64,000 bases of DNA from NCBI GenBank assembly GCA_963724435.1, contig CAVRUN010000001.1:806001-870000 (forward strand), written 5' to 3'. This DNA is from AP-15 sp963724435 (GTDB lineage: Bacteria > Pseudomonadota > Alphaproteobacteria > ATCC43930 > CGMCC-115725). Below are positions 53,558 to 62,807 of this stretch, piece after piece; positions within the stretch are counted from its first letter, which is position 1; each line of letters starts with the position of its first letter. The position numbers and the translations under genes were made by a program. The notes beneath the pieces are model-generated. The model did not search any database, was not told the origin of the DNA, and saw only the letters and a program-made list of their open reading frames with translations.

Positions 53558-54754
53558 ATGAGCCAGGCGCTCGCGGGAATTCGCATTATCGATATGACGC
53601 ACAACCAAGCGGGGCCCGCCTGCGCCCAGATCTTGGCTTTTCTCGGCGCCGATGTAATCAAGCTGGAAGAGCCCAAGGGCGGGGACGTCGCACGCCGCAA
53701 CATGCGCGACCGGGCGGATAGCGACAGCCTCTTTTTTCTGCTGTTCAATGCCAACAAGCGCAGCCTGACTCTCAATCTGAAGACCGGCCGCGGCAAGGAA
53801 TTGTTTCGCCAACTGATCGCCAAGTCGGATGTCCTGCTGGAGAATTTCGGGCCGGGCGCGCTCGACCGTTTGGGCTTCGGCTACGACGCACTCAAGCAGT
53901 TCAACCCCCGGCTGATCTACGCGACGATCAAGGGTTTTGGTACCTATGGCCCCTATCGGGATTACAAGAGCTACGAGCCGATTGCCCAGGCGATGGGCGG
54001 GGCGATGAGCATCACTGGTTTTCCGGAAAACCCGCCGACCTTTGTGGTGCCGGCGATTGGCGATTCCGGCACCGGGATGCACATGGCAATTGGCATTCTT
54101 GCCGCGTTGCAGCAACGGCACGCGACCGGTCGTGGCCAGCATGTCGAAGTGTCGATGCAGGACGCGGTGGTCAACCTGATCCGGGTCAGCCTTCGCGACC
54201 ACCAGCGGTTTGGCGAGCCGATGCCGCGGCGCGGCAACCAGATGGGCCGAGGCGTGCCGAGCACGACCTATCCCTGTGCCCCGGGCGGCCCCAACGACTA
54301 CGTCTTCATCACCGCGCAGCAGCAGATGTGGCCCGCCTTTACCGAGGCGATCGGCCGCCCCGAAATAGCGCAAGACCAGCGCTTTGCGAACGAGGACGGC
54401 CGTTGGCAAAATCGCGTGGCACTTAACGCGATTATCGAGACGTGGACGCGCGCTCGCACAAAGCATCAGATAATGCAGGTTCTGGGCGCTGCTGGCGTCC
54501 CCTGCGGCGCCTGCCAGGACACCGGCGAGGTGCTCGCCGACCCCCACCTGAAGGAGCGCGAGATGATCGTTGATGTCGATTATCCGACGCGCGGCACGTA
54601 TCAGACCGTCGGCTGCCCGATCAAGCTCTCGGATTCACCCGCCGCTGTGACCCGCCCGCCGCAACTCGGCGAGCATACCGCCGACTTGCTGAGGGAAATT
54701 TGCGGCATCGACGACGACGAAATCCGCGCTCTGCACGACGACGGCGTGATCTGA
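53558..54754 (+). CDS. CaiB/BaiF family CoA-transferase
   Basis: This type III CoA-transferase of 398 residues moves CoA between organic acids. LAGIRIIDMTHNQAGPACAQ opens it, and IKLEEPKGGDVAR is typical. The catalytic Asp169 (AIGDSGTGMHMA) is at the same number as in formyl-CoA transferase, and GRGQHVEVSMQDAVVNL follows. ATG 53558 is five bases after GGAGG. The next gene is decarboxylase-like, hinting at aromatic acid or phthalate metabolism. Confidence 0.93.
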   Translation: MSQALAGIRIIDMTHNQAGPACAQILAFLGADVIKLEEPKGGDVARRNMRDRADSDSLFFLLFNANKRSLTLNLKTGRGKELFRQLIAKSDVLLENFGPGALDRLGFGYDALKQFNPRLIYATIKGFGTYGPYRDYKSYEPIAQAMGGAMSITGFPENPPTFVVPAIGDSGTGMHMAIGILAALQQRHATGRGQHVEVSMQDAVVNLIRVSLRDHQRFGEPMPRRGNQMGRGVPSTTYPCAPGGPNDYVFITAQQQMWPAFTEAIGRPEIAQDQRFANEDGRWQNRVALNAIIETWTRARTKHQIMQVLGAAGVPCGACQDTGEVLADPHLKEREMIVDVDYPTRGTYQTVGCPIKLSDSPAAVTRPPQLGEHTADLLREICGIDDDEIRALHDDGVI

Positions 54755-54798
54755 ATCCATCCGGCTAGAAATACCATACCAGATGGTGGGAGGCAGAC

Positions 54799-55835
54799 AT
54801 GGCGTTGCGAATAACGATCGCATTTTTCGACAATCCCCGCCTCGATCCGCTGAAGGACGGCACCGTCAAACCGCGAGGCATCGACCTGGACTTTGTCACC
54901 GTCGAACCGGGAACTTTGTTTCATCGCAACCTCGTCTACGACGAATTCGACGCATCCGAGATGTCAATCTCCAAGACATTGCTGGCCCGCGAGCGCAGCG
55001 ACGGCACGAGATGGGACTGGTCGGCGCTGCCCGTATTCTTGAGCCGCGGACACCACTGGCCCAACCTCTATGTCAACACGGCGTCAGGGATCGTCGGTCT
55101 CGGCGACATCCGCGGCAAGCGCATCGGGGTGCCCGATTACGATATGACGGCGGCATTGTGGTTCCGCATCACGCAAACGACCTCTACGGCATCGAGGCCG
55201 GCGATAATATCTGGTTTAACGGCCGCACCAAGGCGTTGAGCCATGCCGGGGCGCTGGGTCTCGACAAGCAGGGCCCGCGGGGAGTTGAGCATCATTGGCT
55301 CACAGCTGACCAGACGCTCGACCAGATGCTCGACCGCGGCGAAATCGACGCGTGCACCGCTATTCGTCCGCAAAACCGCATTACGGCCGGCAATAAGACG
55401 GTCATCGACCGCTGGGGCGGCACCGAGATCCGCGGCAACCCACGCCTGCGGAAACTACTCGATGACAACGGCAAGAGCGTGGTGTTCGATTTCTATCGCA
55501 AGACCGGCTGCTTTCAGGCCAATCACCACATTATCGTGCAGAACCGTATCTTGCGCGAGCATCCTTGGGTCGTCCTCGAACTCTTCGATGCCTTCCGACG
55601 GTCAAAGGAAATTGCCTACGATCGCGCCCGGCGCTATGAGGTAGTGCGCACCTATTTTCCGGGCCAGGGCTTTGCCGAGCAGAGCGCTGTGGTCGGCGAT
55701 GACCCATACCCTCTGGGTCTTGCAGCGATGGGCCGCACGCTGGAACGTGCGATGCGCGGCTCGGTCGAGCAAGGATTGCTGACCAGACCCTTGGCGCTCG
55801 ACGACATCTATTTCCGCACGACGCTAAAGACCTGA
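54799..55835 (+). pseudogene. 4,5-dihydroxyphthalate decarboxylase-like gene, frameshifted
   Basis: The N-terminal part (MALRITIAFFDNPRLDPLKD to DYDMTAALWFRIT) reads from ATG 54799. The homologous sequence then continues in another frame as NDLYGIEAGDNIWFNGRTKA to FRTTLKT and the stop at 55835. One missing base near 55172 (RIT-ANDLYG) explains it. The family includes 4,5-dihydroxyphthalate decarboxylase and ABC periplasmic-binding-like proteins without signal peptides. It follows the CoA-transferase by 44 bases. Gene decay or sequence error are both possible. Confidence 0.82.
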
Positions 55836-55846
55836 GCGTTTAAATG

Positions 55847-56377
55847 TTACGACTTGCGCTCTTCGATCTCGTCGAGGACGGTCTCGGGTGCGACGTCTTC
55901 CTTTAATTCATTGACCTCGTCATCAACTTCGGTTCTGACGTCGAGCCGCGCGGCGACGGCTGACACCATCGCGACGAGTTTAGTGACCTCGTGCTCGGCT
56001 AACAGGTTGATCTGCAGATCGAGCTCGGCACGTTTTTCAGCGGCGGCAGTCATGCGGTTTTGGCTGATCAGGATAAAGGTGGACAGGAAGATGGCTTCGA
56101 CTGAGGCCACCATCGCTAAGATTACGAAAGACGGGTCGAATTTGAGTATTCCAGGAACGATGCCGAGATTGACGATAATCCAAAGCCCGAACAGCACGAC
56201 ATGCAGATAGACAAACCGCATGCTGCCGGTGAAGCGGGTGATCGCGTCGGCAACACGTTCCTCAAAACTGGCAGTCGCTTCGTCGCGGTCTCGTCGTTCC
56301 TCCATCATGCGGATGTTGCGGGCAAGCACCGAACCGAGCCCCGGTGGTTTTGGCGAGGGGCGCGTCGGGTGCGGCAA
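55847..56377 (-). CDS. DUF1003 membrane protein
   Basis: This 176-residue protein has two membrane segments, MRFVYLHVVLFGLWIIVNLG and FVILAMVASVEAIFLSTFIL, then ISQNRMTAAAEKRAELDLQI, which is the DUF1003 consensus. A coiled-coil-like acidic tail ends the protein. It is a paralogue of the DUF1003 at the window start but has a different N-terminus. It is convergent with the decarboxylase-like gene and abuts the IS110 left end. Confidence 0.88.
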   Translation of the reverse strand: MPHPTRPSPKPPGLGSVLARNIRMMEERRDRDEATASFEERVADAITRFTGSMRFVYLHVVLFGLWIIVNLGIVPGILKFDPSFVILAMVASVEAIFLSTFILISQNRMTAAAEKRAELDLQINLLAEHEVTKLVAMVSAVAARLDVRTEVDDEVNELKEDVAPETVLDEIEERKS

Positions 56378-56402
56378 CGCGCCCGGAAATCGACTAGACC
56401 AG

Positions 56403-57933
56403 ATGTCCGCCTGAGGGCGGGGCGACCCGTCTCACAGTATGCAGGTAGCGAGGATTGCATCGGATCAGCCGGTGCCGAGCCTCATGCATAGGAGACGGGT
56501 CATGGGAAATCGTATCACGTATGTCGGGCTTGACGTTCACAAGGAAACCATTGTTGTCGCGGTAGCCGAGGGTGGCATCCGCGGCGAGATCCGGGAGTAC
56601 GGCCGGATTGCTAACACACCGACGGCCTTGGATCGTGTGATGCGCAAGCTCGGCCGGGAAGGGGTGAGGCTGCGGTTCTGTTACGAAGCGGGGCCGTGCG
56701 GCTACGGCATCCAGCGTCAATTGTCGGCGGCCGGGCATGAATGCGTCGTCGTGGCGCCCTCGCTGATCCCTAAGCGGGCGGGCGACCGGGTCAAGACCGA
56801 CCGGCGCGACGCGGCCAGTCTGGCACGGCTGCATCGGGCGGGCGAGCTCACCGCGGTGTGGCTTCCCGATGCCGGGCACGAAGCAATGCGTGATTTGGTA
56901 CGAGCACGTCTTGATGCCGTGCATGCGTTGCGCCGCGCCCGGCAGCAGCTCTCGGGCTTTTTGTTGCGCCAGCGCTGCCATTATGGGCGGCCGGCTTGGA
57001 CCAGGCTGCATCGCCGATGGCTCGCGGGTTTGCGCTTCGAGCACGCGGCGCACCACCTCGTGCTCGAGGATTACATCGAGGCAGTCGAAGCCGCCGAGGC
57101 GCGGCGTAATCGACTGACTGTGCAGATCGCAGCGATGCTGCCCGACTGGACATTGGCCCCGGTGGTGGCGGCACTCCAAACGATGCGCGGCATGGCGCTG
57201 GTCAATGCCGCAACCTTGATCGCCGAACTGGGTGATCTCTCGCGCTTCGCCAATCCGCGCCAGCTGATGGCTTATCTTGGATTGGTGCCGTCCGAACATT
57301 CGAGCGGCGCCAGCGTCAGACGCGGCGGCATTACCAAAGCCGGCAACGGCGCCGCCCGCCGGCTGTTGATCGAAGCGGCGTGGAGCTATCGCTTCCCGGC
57401 GCGGGTCAGCCGCGAGTTGCGGCTGCGCCAAGAGGAACAACCCAAGCCGATCCGCGAGATCGCCTGGAAGGGGCAAACCCGGTTGTGCGCGCGTTATCGC
57501 CGGCTCGCCCGCGCCGGCAAGCCGGCCAATATCGTTACCACCGCGATCGCCCGCGAACTGGCGGGGTTTGTCTGGGCCATCGCCCGCAGCGTGCCGCCAG
57601 CAGCAGGCTGAGCAGAGAAACCGCATGATCGCAGCCACAGCAGGAGGCGCCAGCGAACCATCCGACATGCTCTTTCCGGGCAAGGCGGGGGGCACGGTCG
57701 CGGTCAGGAGAACCCTCGCATCCACTATCTGCCGGATCGCCGATCCGACGCAGGTTCCTAGACCGAGGCAGCTCCGCGACGCATCAACGGTCATGCGGTT
57801 CCGACCCGCGCATCAGAGTATGATCAACCGTCGTTTCGACGACCGTGCCTCCCGCCCTGCCCGGCATAGCCCGAAACCAGCGCTTGAAAGAAAGCCACAG
57901 ATTCACTTGCCTGCTACTTGGAAAGGCGGACAT
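56403..57933. mobile_element. IS110-family insertion sequence
   Basis: The element is defined by its transposase and by a 10-bp inverted repeat, ATGTCCGCCT (56403-56412) and its complement (57924-57933), near its proposed ends. The resulting size of about 1.53 kb matches IS110/IS1111 elements, which have subterminal repeats and make no target duplication. Exact ends are inferred, not proven. It lies between the DUF1003 and Rieske genes, next to a 32-bp palindrome that could be a target-type site. Confidence 0.6.
56502..57611 (+). CDS. IS110-family transposase
   Basis: This 369-residue DEDD transposase has GLDVHKETIVVAVAEGG (Asp11), CYEAGPCGYGIQRQL (Glu), KTDRRDAASLARLHRAGE (two Asp), and a C-terminal Transposase_20 domain with LGLVPSEHSSGASVRRGG and AGNGAARRLLIEAAW containing the catalytic Ser. 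GGAGA precedes ATG 56502; an ATG at 56439 is in frame but poorer. It looks intact and potentially active. Confidence 0.93.
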   Translation: MGNRITYVGLDVHKETIVVAVAEGGIRGEIREYGRIANTPTALDRVMRKLGREGVRLRFCYEAGPCGYGIQRQLSAAGHECVVVAPSLIPKRAGDRVKTDRRDAASLARLHRAGELTAVWLPDAGHEAMRDLVRARLDAVHALRRARQQLSGFLLRQRCHYGRPAWTRLHRRWLAGLRFEHAAHHLVLEDYIEAVEAAEARRNRLTVQIAAMLPDWTLAPVVAALQTMRGMALVNAATLIAELGDLSRFANPRQLMAYLGLVPSEHSSGASVRRGGITKAGNGAARRLLIEAAWSYRFPARVSRELRLRQEEQPKPIREIAWKGQTRLCARYRRLARAGKPANIVTTAIARELAGFVWAIARSVPPAAG

Positions 57934-58237
57934 GAGAGTGGATCGAGGTTGGCGCTCGATCAATTCACGCTTCCCACCGCCCTTGCATCCGTTCAGAAAA
58001 CCCGGATGCGTCAGGAGCGGTTCCTGCGAGTGCTCGGTGCGTCGGATTCCGAGCAGGTGCTCGAGTAGACTGCTAGCCGGCCGGCCGGCTAGCAGTCTCG
58101 CGCTCGTCGATCTCGCGTTCGCTGCTGAGCGTAAAGGCCAGCAGCAGCATCGCTGACCGCTTCTTAAGCGGACGCGTTCACGGTAGCGGTGCCGGACATT
58201 TATCCAGCACACGCCCATTCAGTGGATTATTTTGGCT
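57934..58237. other. Non-coding flank between IS110 and the Rieske gene
   Basis: No convincing gene is visible. GAGCA-GG-TGCTC (58051-58062) and the 32-bp palindrome at 58067-58098 are the main structures. Short open frames on either strand lack family features and are treated as chance. Confidence 0.5.
58067..58098. repeat. Perfect 32-bp palindrome
   Basis: The arm AGACTGCTAGCCGGCC is followed at once by its exact reverse complement, with no spacer and no mismatch. It is about 134 bases past the proposed right end of the IS110 element and 140 bases before the Rieske stop. No transcription terminator T-tract follows. Confidence 0.85.
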
Positions 58238-59533
58238 TTATTTGGCTGCGACCGGCAGCTCTTCGGCGTACATCTCGGGCAGAACCGCCTGCCGCCAAGT
58301 CTCTTCGCGTGGGAAAATCTTTTCGATCGCCCGCGCCTGGTAATAGCTGGTGTCGGTTCCGGGCGGGTTGCCCCCGGCCTGCACCGCTTTAACCGAGTTC
58401 AGCAGCATGCGCCGGGTAGCGATGATCGCTCGATCCGCCGGCCCCAGATGCTCCTTTGAGCGGTCGACGATCGGCCCCATCGTTTCCTGCAGGGCGCGAT
58501 CCTGGGTGTTGACCCCATCGATGCCGGTGAAGGTCTCGTTTTTCTGGACCTTGCGATCGATCTTCCAATTGTTGCGCTTGTTGCGGAATGAGCGGAACTC
58601 GCCCGACTGCTCGACATAATCGGGGCCGTTGCCGTTGCCACGTTCCATGCGGTCATCTTCGGTGAGGCCCTCCTCGCCAAAGCTGTACATCCAATTGTAC
58701 ACCATGCAGTTCTCGTCATCGATCGGGACCCAAATATGGCCGGCGATGTTGGTGCGGTCACCACCGCCCATTGCACGCCCCAATTGTTGTGGGCGGATCT
58801 GGGTGAACGGCATCACGAAATGGTACGAGCGGACATAGGTCTTGTCGTCGTCGAGCGGACGAATGCCGACATAACGATAGCCGTAATCGGTGATATCGAC
58901 TTCGAGGAGCGGCGCCTTGCCGCGGACAAACGGCCCATTAACGGGAATACCCGGGCGGTTTGTGTTGGCCGTGATCGTCCGGTGCAGGATCGGGGCGTGC
59001 GAGGTGTCGATGCCGCCTTCGAGCGCCTGGAGCCAATTGCACTCCTCCCATACCTTGGACACATGGCGATGGGTCTCTGGCACCTGCGTCCACTCAAACG
59101 CCGGCGGTGCCGGCATTTTGTCCTTTGGCCCCATATAAGCCCAGATAATCCCGCCCATCTCGACGGTCGGATACGAGGTCAGCCGAACCTTATGGCAGAA
59201 CGGTTCGGGCTCGTTCATCTGTTCAAAGCAATTGCCGTTAACGTCGAATTTCCAGCCGTGATAAACGCAGCGCAGGCCGCTTTCCTCGTTGCGCCCGAAC
59301 CACAAGGAGACGCGGCGATGCGGGCAGAACTCGTCGATCAGGCCGATCCGGCCTTGGGTGTCGCGAAAAGCGACAAGCTTTTCACCCAACAATTGCACCC
59401 GCACCGGCTCGCCATCCGGCTCCGACAATTCGCGGGTCATCAGCGCCGGAATCCAATAACGGCGCAACACATTGCCCATCGCGGTTCCCGGTCCGACCCG
59501 GGTGATCAATTCATTGTCTTCGGGTGAAAGCAT
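58238..59533 (-). CDS. Rieske non-heme iron oxygenase (phthalate 4,5-dioxygenase type)
   Basis: This 431-residue oxygenase component has a Rieske [2Fe-2S] site: Cys70 and His72 (FCPHRRV), Cys89 and His92 (CVYHGWKF). The mononuclear iron His pair is His179 and His184 (GGIDTSHAPILH). Similar enzymes are the three-component phthalate-dioxygenase class, which need a separate reductase; none lies here. With the CoA-transferase and decarboxylase-like gene it suggests aromatic degradation. The stop lies just after the IS110 flank. Confidence 0.92.
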   Translation of the reverse strand: MLSPEDNELITRVGPGTAMGNVLRRYWIPALMTRELSEPDGEPVRVQLLGEKLVAFRDTQGRIGLIDEFCPHRRVSLWFGRNEESGLRCVYHGWKFDVNGNCFEQMNEPEPFCHKVRLTSYPTVEMGGIIWAYMGPKDKMPAPPAFEWTQVPETHRHVSKVWEECNWLQALEGGIDTSHAPILHRTITANTNRPGIPVNGPFVRGKAPLLEVDITDYGYRYVGIRPLDDDKTYVRSYHFVMPFTQIRPQQLGRAMGGGDRTNIAGHIWVPIDDENCMVYNWMYSFGEEGLTEDDRMERGNGNGPDYVEQSGEFRSFRNKRNNWKIDRKVQKNETFTGIDGVNTQDRALQETMGPIVDRSKEHLGPADRAIIATRRMLLNSVKAVQAGGNPPGTDTSYYQARAIEKIFPREETWRQAVLPEMYAEELPVAAK

Positions 59534-59883
59534 CAGTGCATTCCTTTCTAACGGCCCGGGTGTGGATCATCCGCCGATTATGTCTCGAGGACAAGCATTA
59601 GCCGAGGTTCCGACCTCCCTCCTCGGTTGCCGCACAAAAAGAGCGGCTGCGAAACAGTGCGCGTTTGAGTCCGAATCCGGCTGCTGCGGCTCGCCGGGTT
59701 CACAACCATCGCTTAATCCCTCTTTTACTCGTCGGTCCGAAGATGGCCGCCGCATCGCCATCCCCTCGGGATCATCGACATGCCCGGTCAGCCGGACTTT
59801 GTACGCTCGAATTCCACGGCCGTTGTTGAGCCGAAGCGCGTTCATGGTTCTTGTGCCTTCGGGTTTCAAATGGCGGGCGGCTA
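59534..59883. other. Region upstream of the tad locus, no gene seen
   Basis: The 350 bases separate the divergent Rieske and cpaA genes, so both promoters should lie here. I looked for an Flp-type pilin gene (short, GATAIEYGLIA-like) in all frames and saw none. Confidence 0.5.
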
Positions 59884-60393
59884 ATGGTCCTCCGACCGGA
59901 ACTGCTGCCGCTCGCGGGGTACGTCGCGTTAATGGTGGTGGCGGCGATCACAGATTTTCGTCGGCTGGTAATCCCTAATCGAGTCACCGCAGCGCTATGC
60001 GTCCTGTGGCCGCTGGAATTTGGGGCCACACGCGAAGCGACAATCGTGGCCGCCATAGAGAGTGTCGCTTGTGCAGCGTTCGTACTCGCCGGCGGAGCAA
60101 TCTTGTTCGCTCGCGGCATCGTCGGCGGCGGCGATGTCAAGCTGTTTGCCACTGCGAGCCTATGGGTCGGCCCGGCTGCGGTGCCAAAATTACTATTGCT
60201 CACCGCGTTGCTCGGCGGTGCGTTAGCGGTGGCCTTTTTAACGCCGCTCGGAAATCGGTTCAGTTCCCGCCGGCGCCCTATCGAGAGTTCAATCCACAAC
60301 CGAGTGATTGCATCGGGCCGAGTACCCCTTCCCTATGGGGCTGCCATTGCCGGCGCGGCTTTAGTCGTAATAATCCCGCCGCATCTAGCCTGA
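59884..60393 (+). CDS. cpaA: Prepilin peptidase CpaA/TadV
   Basis: This aspartic prepilin peptidase of 169 residues processes Flp-type pilins. Hydrophobic segments fill most of it. The two catalytic Asp residues lie in AAITDFRRLVIPN and VGGGDVKLFAT, the A24-peptidase motifs. It begins at ATG 59884 with a weak GGGCGG site and is followed by cpaB. No pilin gene was found upstream. Confidence 0.9.
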   Translation: MVLRPELLPLAGYVALMVVAAITDFRRLVIPNRVTAALCVLWPLEFGATREATIVAAIESVACAAFVLAGGAILFARGIVGGGDVKLFATASLWVGPAAVPKLLLLTALLGGALAVAFLTPLGNRFSSRRRPIESSIHNRVIASGRVPLPYGAAIAGAALVVIIPPHLA

Positions 60394-60403
60394 TGGTGAA
60401 GCC

Positions 60404-61345
60404 ATGCGCGGCCGGACGATATTCCTTTTTCTGATTGCGGTCCTGCTCGCCGGGGGGACTGCAGCCCTCGTGCGCTCCATGCTGAACCAGCGTCCAGCCG
60501 TCGTCGTCGCCACGCCTCCGCCGCCTCGTCCCGCACCGCAAAAGTCGATTCTGGTCGCGGCGACAGCGATCGCCCGCGGGCAAATCTTGAAACCGTCCGA
60601 TCTCGCATGGCGAGCGTGGCCCGACAATGCGATCGCCGGAGACTTTATCGTCTCTGGCGCTACTTCCGAGAAGACCTTCGCCGGATGGGTCGCGCGCGAG
60701 CCGTTTGCCGCCGGCGAGCCGATCGCCAGAGCCAAGATCGCGGCCCGCGGCAATGGCGGGCCGATAGCAGCGGTGCTGGAGCCCGGGATGCGCGCGGTCT
60801 CGATCGCGGTCGACCAGACTTCCGATGTGTCGGGCTTCATTCTTCCGGGCGACCGGGTCGACGTTCTGGCCAGCCTGTCGGCATCCGTTGAGGGCGCGGG
60901 TGGCAATGGCTATCAACGTAAAGCTGTAGAGACTGTTCTGCGCGATGTGAGAGTTGTCGGGATCGATCAGCGGCCCGACAGCAAGGACGGGCAAGCCGTG
61001 GTCGCGCGGACCGTCACGCTCGAAGTGACCCCCAAGCAGAGCGAGATCCTGGCGCTGGCAGGTGATCTCGGCAAGCTGTCGCTGAGCCTGCGCAGTTTGG
61101 TATCAAGCTTACCCGCCAAGCTGACTGCGTTTGCAAGTGCCGAATCGACTACCGGCACCGTGCTTGATGCACCGGCCGCTTCGATCGATCGTGAAAGCCC
61201 GACCAACTTCACGCTCGACAGCGAGGTTAGCTCCCTCGCCCCCAAACCTTTTTTGTTTAACCATAACTATAGCGATGGTAAGGTAACGGTATTGCGCGGT
61301 ATTGGCAACTCAGGCAACTCCGCCGGGTCGCAACCGGGCAGTTGA
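60404..61345 (+). CDS. cpaB: Tad pilus assembly protein CpaB/RcpC
   Basis: This 313-residue protein has an N-terminal membrane anchor (TIFLFLIAVLLAGGTAALV) and a periplasmic SAF-domain region (ILVAATAIARGQILKPSDLA, PGMRAVSIAVDQTSDVSGFI, LPGDRVDVL). CpaB works with the secretin in the Tad machine. The stop overlaps an in-frame TTG of cpaC. Length and order are typical. Confidence 0.93.
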   Translation: MRGRTIFLFLIAVLLAGGTAALVRSMLNQRPAVVVATPPPPRPAPQKSILVAATAIARGQILKPSDLAWRAWPDNAIAGDFIVSGATSEKTFAGWVAREPFAAGEPIARAKIAARGNGGPIAAVLEPGMRAVSIAVDQTSDVSGFILPGDRVDVLASLSASVEGAGGNGYQRKAVETVLRDVRVVGIDQRPDSKDGQAVVARTVTLEVTPKQSEILALAGDLGKLSLSLRSLVSSLPAKLTAFASAESTTGTVLDAPAASIDRESPTNFTLDSEVSSLAPKPFLFNHNYSDGKVTVLRGIGNSGNSAGSQPGS

Positions 61346-61353
61346 GGTTCGTT

Positions 61354-62796
61354 ATGCACCCGTTGCTGCGCCTCGCATTCGTCGGAGCACTCAATTGTTT
61401 GATTTCGGCTGCGCTCGTTCTCCCCAGCACCAACTGGGCGATCGGCGCCGAACGCAGCCCGACAGTCAGAGCCCCGAGCGGAGGCGGTCATTGGTCCCCG
61501 CGTGACGCGGTTCAAATACCCGCTAACGGCGCGCCAATCCTATTGGAGGCAGGGAAAGGCACGCTGATCCGGCTCGCGCGGCCGGCCAGCACTGTCTTTA
61601 TCGCCAATTCGGAGATCGCGGATGTTCAGGTTAAATCGCCCCAGCTGGTTTACGTCACCGCAAAATCGCCAGGAGCAACGGTAATCTACGCCGTCGACGC
61701 GAGTGATAACGTGCTGTTGAATGCGCCGGTGCGCGTCGAGTTCGCGCTGTCGCAGCTGCGCCAATCGCTGCAGCGTCTGGTGCCGGGGTCCGCGATTTCA
61801 GTCGATCAGGTCGACACCAATCTGGTGTTGAGCGGCAGCGTCGCCGATGCTGGCCAGGCCGACAAGGCCAAGGTGCTTGCTGCCGCGGTCACCGGAGCCG
61901 TCAAGGGCGGGCAGGTCGTCAACCGGCTTTCCGTCGCCACCCCAAACCAAGTCAACCTCCAAGTCCGTATCGCGGAAGTCGACCGCAATATCCTGAAACA
62001 GATCGGTATTGATTGGAGCCGACTGGGCAGAACAGTAAGTTTCAACACGGTCAGCAACCAGGGCTTGACCATGCCGACCAACCAGCTTTCGGTCGGAATG
62101 CTCTCGAATGTTTTGGCTACGGTCGACGCTCTCTCCACTGAAGGTTTTCTCACGGTGTTGGCCGAGCCGAACCTGACCGCGGTTTCAGGCCAGACCGCGA
62201 GCTTCCTCGCAGGCGGCGAATTCCCGTATGAAGTGGCTCAATCTTCGGCAGGGAGCGCACCGGTATTCACCGTTGAGTTCAAGCAATTCGGTGTTCAACT
62301 CGCGTTTACGCCGACAATAATCGACGCCAACCATTTGAACCTGCGGGTCCGGCCGGAGGTCAGCCAATTGGATTTTGCAAACGCTGTAACGGTGAGCGGC
62401 TCTCTCGTCCCGGCGCTGACTGTTCGCCGTGCCGAAACCACGATTGATCTTGCCAGCGGGCAAAGTTTTGCGCTCGCTGGGCTGCTTATGCACAATACTA
62501 GCCAGGATATTTCCAAGGTCCCCTGGCTAGGGGATATCCCGATACTCGGCGCACTTTTCCGCTCAAACAAGTTCCAGAACAACGAGACCGAACTCGTTGT
62601 CATTGTCACCCCCTACCTGGTGCAGCCGCCGCAAACGGTGGCTGCAGCGCCGACGGATGGATTTGAGGCGCCGCACGATGCGCAGCAAGTATTGTTTGGC
62701 GACACTTGGCGTCGTGGCCTTCCGGCGCCAACGCGCGGCCCGCTTAATGCTGGCGGGAGTGGTCTGATCGGACCCGCCGGGTTTCGGATCGATTGA
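61354..62796 (+). CDS. cpaC: Tad secretin CpaC/RcpA
   Basis: This is the outer-membrane secretin of the Tad pilus, 480 residues. A signal peptide (LLRLAFVGALNCLISAALV) leads to a BON/pilus-motility N-terminal domain (PASTVFIANSEIADVQVKSP). The secretin domain ends with ISKVPWLGDIPILGALFRSN and VVIVTPYLVQPP. ATG 61354 follows GAGG by six bases; TTG 61342 is in frame. It overlaps cpaD at its end. Confidence 0.95.
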   Translation: MHPLLRLAFVGALNCLISAALVLPSTNWAIGAERSPTVRAPSGGGHWSPRDAVQIPANGAPILLEAGKGTLIRLARPASTVFIANSEIADVQVKSPQLVYVTAKSPGATVIYAVDASDNVLLNAPVRVEFALSQLRQSLQRLVPGSAISVDQVDTNLVLSGSVADAGQADKAKVLAAAVTGAVKGGQVVNRLSVATPNQVNLQVRIAEVDRNILKQIGIDWSRLGRTVSFNTVSNQGLTMPTNQLSVGMLSNVLATVDALSTEGFLTVLAEPNLTAVSGQTASFLAGGEFPYEVAQSSAGSAPVFTVEFKQFGVQLAFTPTIIDANHLNLRVRPEVSQLDFANAVTVSGSLVPALTVRRAETTIDLASGQSFALAGLLMHNTSQDISKVPWLGDIPILGALFRSNKFQNNETELVVIVTPYLVQPPQTVAAAPTDGFEAPHDAQQVLFGDTWRRGLPAPTRGPLNAGGSGLIGPAGFRID

Positions 62797-62807
62797 GAGG
62801 CATGGCT

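Noticed and set aside
57568..58218. Coding frames on both strands downstream of the IS110 transposase
   Set aside because: They are Arg/Ser-rich, overlap each other in antisense, span the proposed IS end and the palindrome, and match no family.
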